DNA of 18,095 nucleotides, from NCBI GenBank assembly GCA_017475875.1, contig JAFVET010000132.1, positions 1 through 18,095 of the forward strand. Direction: 5' to 3'. Shown in pieces: positions 13,845 through 18,095 of the stretch. A program made the translations under genes and the position numbers. Position 1 is the first letter of the stretch; every line of letters starts with the position of its first letter. Below the pieces are notes generated by a model. That model did no database searches. It was given only the letters and a program-made list of their open reading frames with translations, and was not told where the DNA came from. The stretch is from Candidatus Methanomethylophilaceae archaeon (GTDB lineage: Archaea > Thermoplasmatota > Thermoplasmata > Methanomassiliicoccales > Methanomethylophilaceae).

Positions 13845-15530
13845 TCACCACCTGAACACCCAGTTGGCTGCGCCCGTCGCCAACCTCTTCACCACCGTCG
13901 GAAACTCCGACGGCCTGGGGGAGAGGTAGTTCCACTCCCCGTGGTCGGGGTCGCTCGCCCACTTCATCCTGCGGATGATGTCTGGGTAACCGAACTTTCC
14001 CCTGGAGAGGATCGACCAGTCTGCGAGCGTCCTGTAGTCCGCCTCCGGGAAGCCGTCTGGGAACATGTCGTCCATCTCGTGGGCGTAATCGATCATTCCG
14101 CGGAGGAGGTCGCCGAAGTTCTCCGCCCTTTCCTTCTCCCATCCAGGAGGGTCGTCGTCGTAGACGGGTCCGTCAGACCAACCTTTCAGCGGTGTCTCGG
14201 GAGAGCAGAAGAAGAACTCTGGGAAGTTGACGCGGTTCCATCCGAGCATCGGTCCCTTCTTGGAATGCATGCTCCGGTACCTCAGGTCGTCACATTCGCG
14301 GAGGGTCACAACGTAGTTGCCGGTCACGGAGCGTCCCAGTGCCTCCTCCACGAAACGTTGGGACGTGTACTTCATGGTGGTGCAGTCTGCAAGTTCCACA
14401 GGTTTGTCCCCGCATTCCCTGCGGAGGTCGGAGGAGAAACGCTCCATGGCCTTACGGCGGACTTCCCCTACTTCTTCGATCCTATCCCCGTAGTTTTTCA
14501 TGACGGTGGCGTCGTCGCCTTCGTCGACGTCGCCGAACCCTATGAACCTGAGCATGGTGCGTATGTCCCTGGTGCGGTTCCTGCGCTCGAGGGCATGCGA
14601 CATCTGTGGTAACGAATCGTAAGGGAGCACGTCTTCGGACAGTGAGAGGGCCATTATCCTCTGCGCATGGACGTAACTCCCGTCCACGCCCTTCTTTCCG
14701 AGGTATTCCATCACCGGATACCCGTCGCGGGCTACGTAGAGGACCTTGGAATCGGGGTCGCGGTTCTTTTCCAGGAACGAGACGTAGCTGGAAAGCAGCG
14801 GGCCGCCGAAGCGCCATCCGAGGGAGTACCAGTCGTTCTCGCCCTCGGGGACTAGACGGTACGTGGCGCAAAGGACCGAGGACGTCATGTTCTGGTCCAT
14901 CACGAAAGGGAACGGTCTGTGTCTGGAGGATTTCTCGCTACACAGGAACGCGGAGATCCCCATCGAAGTCGGTACATCGTGGTCGGAATGTTTGTTGTCA
15001 CCGACGTGTGCGAGTTGGGAAGGTTCGATTCCAAGTTCCTTCAGAACCGTTTTGAAAAGTCTGCCGTTGTACTTTGTGTCGCCCGTGTCCGAGGAGAGAA
15101 ACAAACGGTCGCAGACGTCGGAGTAACCGCAGTTGTCGACGATCCCCTCCACCACGTTCCGGGGAAGGTACATGTCCGATGTGAAAACCACGCGCTTGCC
15201 CTGAGTTTTCAACTTCTTTGCAAGACAGGACATGTGCGGGTCCGGACGGCAGACTCTGATTTCGGTCTTGCATTCGGCATCCTTCAGATGCCTGAACTTC
15301 CCAGGTAGGCAGGAATAGATCTCGTCAAGGGTCACGTCGCGGTCCTTGCCGCGACGCGATTCCCTCTCCGCTTTCACTCTGGCCTTGCGGAAACCCTCGG
15401 CCGAAAACCTGTTCTCGATGTACCCGAAGACCTCGGTCGGTTCCATGAACGGGCGACGGATGAGGGTATCGAAGATGTCGAAGGACACCGTGTCGAAACG
15501 CGACAGGGTGTCTTCTCCGGGGAACCTCAT
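13845..15530 (-). CDS. HAD-superfamily protein of a surface-polysaccharide operon
   Basis: A 561-residue protein with an N-terminal HAD hydrolase domain. Motif I is SFDIFDTLIRR with nucleophile D18, motif II is FTSDMYL, the motif III lysine lies in DTKYNGRLF, and motif IV is HVGDNKHSDHD. This matches the large HAD proteins of COG5610 type often found in capsule or O-antigen clusters, whose substrate is unknown. The remaining roughly 330 residues are mostly soluble and contain a second conserved-looking block around SKVLYVARDGYPVMEYLGKK, but I cannot assign a domain. ATG 15530 is chosen because it overlaps the TGA of the upstream nucleotidyltransferase as ATGA and begins family-like sequence; the frame is open 66 codons further upstream but there it is shadow sequence. 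A role in glycan-precursor dephosphorylation or assembly is inferred from context. Confidence 0.8.
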   Translation of the reverse strand: MRFPGEDTLSRFDTVSFDIFDTLIRRPFMEPTEVFGYIENRFSAEGFRKARVKAERESRRGKDRDVTLDEIYSCLPGKFRHLKDAECKTEIRVCRPDPHMSCLAKKLKTQGKRVVFTSDMYLPRNVVEGIVDNCGYSDVCDRLFLSSDTGDTKYNGRLFKTVLKELGIEPSQLAHVGDNKHSDHDVPTSMGISAFLCSEKSSRHRPFPFVMDQNMTSSVLCATYRLVPEGENDWYSLGWRFGGPLLSSYVSFLEKNRDPDSKVLYVARDGYPVMEYLGKKGVDGSYVHAQRIMALSLSEDVLPYDSLPQMSHALERRNRTRDIRTMLRFIGFGDVDEGDDATVMKNYGDRIEEVGEVRRKAMERFSSDLRRECGDKPVELADCTTMKYTSQRFVEEALGRSVTGNYVVTLRECDDLRYRSMHSKKGPMLGWNRVNFPEFFFCSPETPLKGWSDGPVYDDDPPGWEKERAENFGDLLRGMIDYAHEMDDMFPDGFPEADYRTLADWSILSRGKFGYPDIIRRMKWASDPDHGEWNYLSPRPSEFPTVVKRLATGAANWVFRW

Positions 15531-16390
15531 CCCACGACCTTGAGGATCGCGTCGTAGTATCCGTTGCTCTTGAATCCTGCGACCCATTCCTTTATGTCGC
15601 GACCGTCGACGAGGCCCATGCGGAGCGCCTCTATCTCGGGGGACCCCACGAGCCCCTGTTCGGACTGGATGGTCTTGATAAGGTTCCCGGTCTCGAGGAG
15701 GGAGTCGAAAGTACCCGCATCCTGCCATATGGCCAGTCCGCCTATGGCGACGGCCTTCAGCTTCCCCTCCTCCATGTAGAGGCGGTCCATGTCGGTTATC
15801 TCCATCTCGCCACGGGCCGAAGGTTTCACCTTGGAGGCCATCTCGAACGAGCGGCCGTCGAAGATGTAAAGTCCGACGGATGCCAGGTTGGATTTGGGAT
15901 GCTTGGGTTTCTCCTCGATGGATATGACCTTGCCGTCCTCGCCCATCTCGACCACACCGAACTTGGTCGGGTCTTCCACGGGAATTGTGAAGATGGTCGC
16001 CCCTTCGTTGGAATCGATGGCCTTCTTCAGTATGTTGCCGAAGTCGTCGGCATGGAATATGTTGTCCCCGAGGATGAGGACGACCTTTTCACCGTTGACG
16101 AAGTCCTTTGCGACGACGAACGCGTCGGCGATGCCCTTCTGGACGTATTGGATCGCATAGGAGATCTTGATGCCGAACTGGGAACCGTCCCCGAGCAGCG
16201 TCTCGAACCTCTCGCGGTCGAACTCGTTGGTTATGACGAGGACGTCGTCGATGCCCGCGGATATGAGGGTGGACAGCGGGTAGTAGATCATCGGCTTGTC
16301 GTAGACCGGCAGGAGGATCTTGGAGATCGGGACGGTCATCGGGCTGAGGCGGGTGCCTTTTCCTGCCGCGAGTATGATGCCCTTTACCAT
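15527..16390 (-). CDS. rfbA: Glucose-1-phosphate thymidylyltransferase (RmlA/RfbA type)
   Basis: A 287-residue sugar-phosphate nucleotidyltransferase. GIILAAGKGTRLSPMT (4-19) is the nucleotide-binding G-x-G-T-R loop with the catalytic Arg. Then come SKILLPVYDKPMIYYPLSTL, LILGDNIFHADDF (metal-binding Asp), FGVVEMGEDGKVISIEEKP, ASVGLYIFD, GEMEITDMDRLY and AIWQDAGTFDSLLE. This order and length are those of RmlA, which makes dTDP-glucose from dTTP and glucose 1-phosphate; a related substrate such as UTP is possible. It is cytoplasmic and probably feeds the glycosyltransferase in the same operon, though rmlB, rmlC and rmlD are not in the window. ATG 16390 has an AGGAGGT Shine-Dalgarno at 16404-16398. 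Its TGA overlaps the HAD start. Confidence 0.93.
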   Translation of the reverse strand: MVKGIILAAGKGTRLSPMTVPISKILLPVYDKPMIYYPLSTLISAGIDDVLVITNEFDRERFETLLGDGSQFGIKISYAIQYVQKGIADAFVVAKDFVNGEKVVLILGDNIFHADDFGNILKKAIDSNEGATIFTIPVEDPTKFGVVEMGEDGKVISIEEKPKHPKSNLASVGLYIFDGRSFEMASKVKPSARGEMEITDMDRLYMEEGKLKAVAIGGLAIWQDAGTFDSLLETGNLIKTIQSEQGLVGSPEIEALRMGLVDGRDIKEWVAGFKSNGYYDAILKVVG

Positions 16391-16392
16391 AA

Positions 16393-16449
16393 TCAGTACC
16401 TCCTGCTGGAAACAACGGGGGTGGTCGCGGGCATGTCGTCGTTTTTCAT
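16393..16449 (-). CDS. Possible 18-codon leader ORF upstream of rfbA
   Basis: On the minus strand ATG 16449 opens MKNDDMPATTPVVSSRRY, ending in TGA two bases before the rfbA ATG. The rfbA Shine-Dalgarno AGGAGGT lies inside its last codons (SRR), so translating it would cover that site. It has no clear ribosome-binding site of its own. It could be a leader peptide for translational coupling, or chance. Confidence 0.25.
   Translation of the reverse strand: MKNDDMPATTPVVSSRRY
16398..16404 (-). promoter_or_regulatory. Shine-Dalgarno sequence of rfbA
   Basis: The minus strand reads AGGAGGT seven bases before ATG 16390, the best-placed ribosome-binding site in the window. It shows that this operon has a leadered mRNA, unlike the apparently leaderless genes elsewhere. 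Confidence 0.6.
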
Positions 16450-16596
16450 TTGAGACTTGGAAAAGGTTCCTGAGGGGCGCATCAAAGGGAAATCTTGGCG
16501 TGTGACTATTAGCGTTCTATTCTATCATACAATAAGATATAATTTTAAGTTATTAGTTTACTTGGAGTATAATAATTAAGCATAAAATAGCATCCC
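16450..16596. promoter_or_regulatory. Divergent AT-rich promoter region between rfbA and the secreted-protein gene
   Basis: From about 16505 to 16600 the sequence is strikingly AT-rich with several TATA-like strings (for example AGATATAATTTTAAG near 16535-16549 and GTATAATAATTAAG near 16567-16580), unlike the GC-rich genes on both sides. It must hold the rfbA operon promoter leftward and the surface-protein promoter rightward. I cannot pick the exact leftward box. GGAAAAGGTTCC at 16459-16470 weakly resembles the ATPase motif, but it is single-copy. Confidence 0.4.
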
Positions 16597-16601
16597 TATA
16601 T
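16597..16601 (+). promoter_or_regulatory. TATA box of the secreted-protein gene
   Basis: CCCTATATCTT carries TATAT at 16597-16601, about 28 bases before ATG 16627. A GGGGAG string 10-15 bases before the ATG might act as a weak ribosome-binding site if the transcript has a short leader. Confidence 0.45.
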
Positions 16602-16626
16602 CTTACAGCACGGGGAGCCCGGGACC

Positions 16627-18095
16627 ATGCAAAAGAAGGTATGGGTTTCGCTCATCGTTTTGGCGGCCGTATCGTTGCTGGCCGTCCCGGCCTTGGGACA
16701 GGCGGACGCCGAGGCGTCCACCGTCAACAGGCTGACCGGGGACTTCCAGCCTTACGACTACGGTCTGCCGGACGAGGCGAAGGGGGAGTTCGAGAACGGT
16801 ATATCCGCCGGTGCGATATTCACGATGCGTCTCTCCGAAGGGACGGAACTACCCGAGATGGGGATACAGGGTCAGATTTACTCGGATTCGGAAGTCACGA
16901 TGTACCGCACCATGTTCCTGGTCGCTACCGTTGACAGCAAAGACATAGTCATGAGTTCGTCATCGGACACAATGTTCCTGTCCAAAGGTGAGAATCGTGA
17001 GTATATCGACGTCTCATTCACCCTTCCAGAGGATTATGTGGTGACCGGAAAATACAGCGTGGTTATGGTCCTGACTCCGGATAGTCAAACGGCGTATTCG
17101 TTGGACCTGACGTTCACCGCTGGTGACAAGGCGGTGGTGGTCAAAGCCGATGTGCTCACCGATTACCCTGATGTCGAGGCGAAGATCATCACCGATGCGG
17201 AGGAGCTGCCACAGGCGTTCAGGTCGGAGTTCGATCCCGACACGTGCATAGCCGCGTCGTTCACCCTCCACCGGGCCGTGCTCCCCGTGTCTATCAAAGA
17301 CCAACCGTTCCACGCGGTCGTCGACCTGAAGTCCGACCGTGCCACCACCGCGGTCGTAAAGATCATGGTCGAGGAGGGCAACGAGGTGTCCGCACTGTCC
17401 AAGACGTTCGACGTCGAACAGGGGGCATCCGTAATGGACTCCTACGAGTTCAGCCAGTTCGCGTACACCGCAGGGGATATATTCGGGTATCACGACGGTA
17501 CCGCATATGTTCTGGTAAAACCAGAAGTTGCAGGAAACTACAGTGGTACGATGACCATCAGGATAGGGGATATCGACCTCACGAAAATCGATGCCGGTAC
17601 CATTTACAAGTACTCGTCGATATCATTCGACGCAGAAGGGGGTTCCGTAGAACCCGCGACCATGGAAGTGAAGGTTGGTGAAGCCGTCGGCGAGCTGCCG
17701 GTTCCGGTCATGGAGGGGCACATCTTCCACGGTTGGTTCGACCAGGACGGGAACGAGGTGACTTCAGCTACTGTCATGACCGACCTCGGCATAGCAGCGA
17801 AGGCGGAGTGGGAGGTCATGACGTACGAGGTGGAGTTCAGGTCCTCCAACACTGAATACGGGACGGTCGACCGCGACAAAGTCACGGTCGAATACGGTAC
17901 GGCGTACTCTGTGGATGGCAACGTGCTCAATATCGGAGACATAGCGGGGACCGCCATCGTCGACGAGGCTCCAGAGGGGTTCGACGACGTCTTCGAGTAC
18001 TGGTCGCCATCTTCCGGGACGATCACTGGAGAAGCGTCCTTCCTAGCTGTGTTCGTCAAGAGCCCCGTGACGCCGAAGGTGACGTTCTCGACTTC
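16627..18095 (+). CDS. Secreted cell-surface protein with InlB-type repeat (runs off right edge)
   Basis: The frame is open for 489 codons to the window end without a stop. Residues 1 to about 27 form a signal peptide: the KK start, the hydrophobic core VWVSLIVLAAVSLLAV, and a small-residue region ALGQADA before cleavage. Residues 28-328 are beta-rich, Thr/Val/Asp-rich sequence typical of extracellular adhesin-like proteins. Residues 331-395 (SFDAEGG ... GELPVPVMEGHIFHGWFDQD ... AEW) form a clear Listeria-Bacteroides/InlB B-type repeat. A second, more divergent unit follows from about residue 398 (YEVEFRSSN ... YWSPSSG ... FLAVF). Such repeats occur in surface proteins of gut-associated archaea and bacteria and are thought to mediate contact or adhesion. 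It is divergent from the glycan operon. A C-terminal anchor would lie outside the window. Confidence 0.85.
   Translation, partial: MQKKVWVSLIVLAAVSLLAVPALGQADAEASTVNRLTGDFQPYDYGLPDEAKGEFENGISAGAIFTMRLSEGTELPEMGIQGQIYSDSEVTMYRTMFLVATVDSKDIVMSSSSDTMFLSKGENREYIDVSFTLPEDYVVTGKYSVVMVLTPDSQTAYSLDLTFTAGDKAVVVKADVLTDYPDVEAKIITDAEELPQAFRSEFDPDTCIAASFTLHRAVLPVSIKDQPFHAVVDLKSDRATTAVVKIMVEEGNEVSALSKTFDVEQGASVMDSYEFSQFAYTAGDIFGYHDGTAYVLVKPEVAGNYSGTMTIRIGDIDLTKIDAGTIYKYSSISFDAEGGSVEPATMEVKVGEAVGELPVPVMEGHIFHGWFDQDGNEVTSATVMTDLGIAAKAEWEVMTYEVEFRSSNTEYGTVDRDKVTVEYGTAYSVDGNVLNIGDIAGTAIVDEAPEGFDDVFEYWSPSSGTITGEASFLAVFVKSPVTPKVTFST

Noticed and set aside
13203..14612. 469-codon plus-strand ORF opposite the glycosyltransferase and HAD genes
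   Set aside because: Its sequence has no protein-like domains, and both minus-strand genes show complete family motifs.
16456..16470. CTTGGAAAAGG-like string near rfbA similar to the ATPase motif
   Set aside because: Single copy, no 32-33 base partner and missing the GTGRC half, so chance is likelier.

Overview
The window looks like a GC-rich euryarchaeal chromosome, most likely a methanogen of the order Methanomassiliicoccales (Methanomethylophilaceae-like). This is inferred from four things. There is a complete three-gene archaeal AMP (nucleoside-salvage) pathway with a form III RuBisCO. TATA-like boxes sit about 26 bases before several start codons, as expected for leaderless archaeal transcripts. 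Adjacent genes show tight ATGA coupling. No convincing gene here ends in TAG, as expected where TAG can encode pyrrolysine. No rRNA, tRNA, CRISPR array or complete insertion sequence was seen.

Layout. (1) 1-5078 is an accessory region. It holds the 5' end of a leftward DUF4143-type AAA ATPase, a small RNase III without a dsRNA-binding domain, an ArsR-like HTH regulator overlapping an alpha/beta hydrolase, a complete DUF4143 ATPase, a broken AbiEi-type antitoxin gene, and the decayed 3' end of another DUF4143 ATPase. Both ATPase promoters carry the same tandem motif at a 32-33 base period. (2) 5079-5666 is a small multi-pass membrane protein followed by two hairpins. (3) 5667-6802 is about 1.1 kb without an intact gene. 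It has a coding relic on the minus strand and a strong stem-loop. (4) 6803-10481 is the AMP-pathway operon: ribose-1,5-bisphosphate isomerase, form III RuBisCO and AMP phosphorylase. Together they turn AMP plus phosphate and CO2 into adenine and two 3-phosphoglycerates. A polysaccharide-deacetylase-like ORF with uncertain ends follows. (5) 11261-11875 (minus) is a MarR-like regulator with one in-frame TAG. (6) 12125-16390 (minus) is a surface-glycan operon: RmlA-type nucleotidyltransferase, a HAD-domain protein, and a GlfT2-like glycosyltransferase. (7) Divergent from it, 16627 to the right edge encodes a secreted protein with an InlB-type repeat.

The observations most worth following are the shared tandem operator-like motif in front of DUF4143 ATPases, the in-frame amber codon in the MarR-like gene, the unusual residues just before the carbamylated lysine of RuBisCO, and the chain of reading-frame irregularities (HTH/hydrolase, AbiEi, deacetylase).
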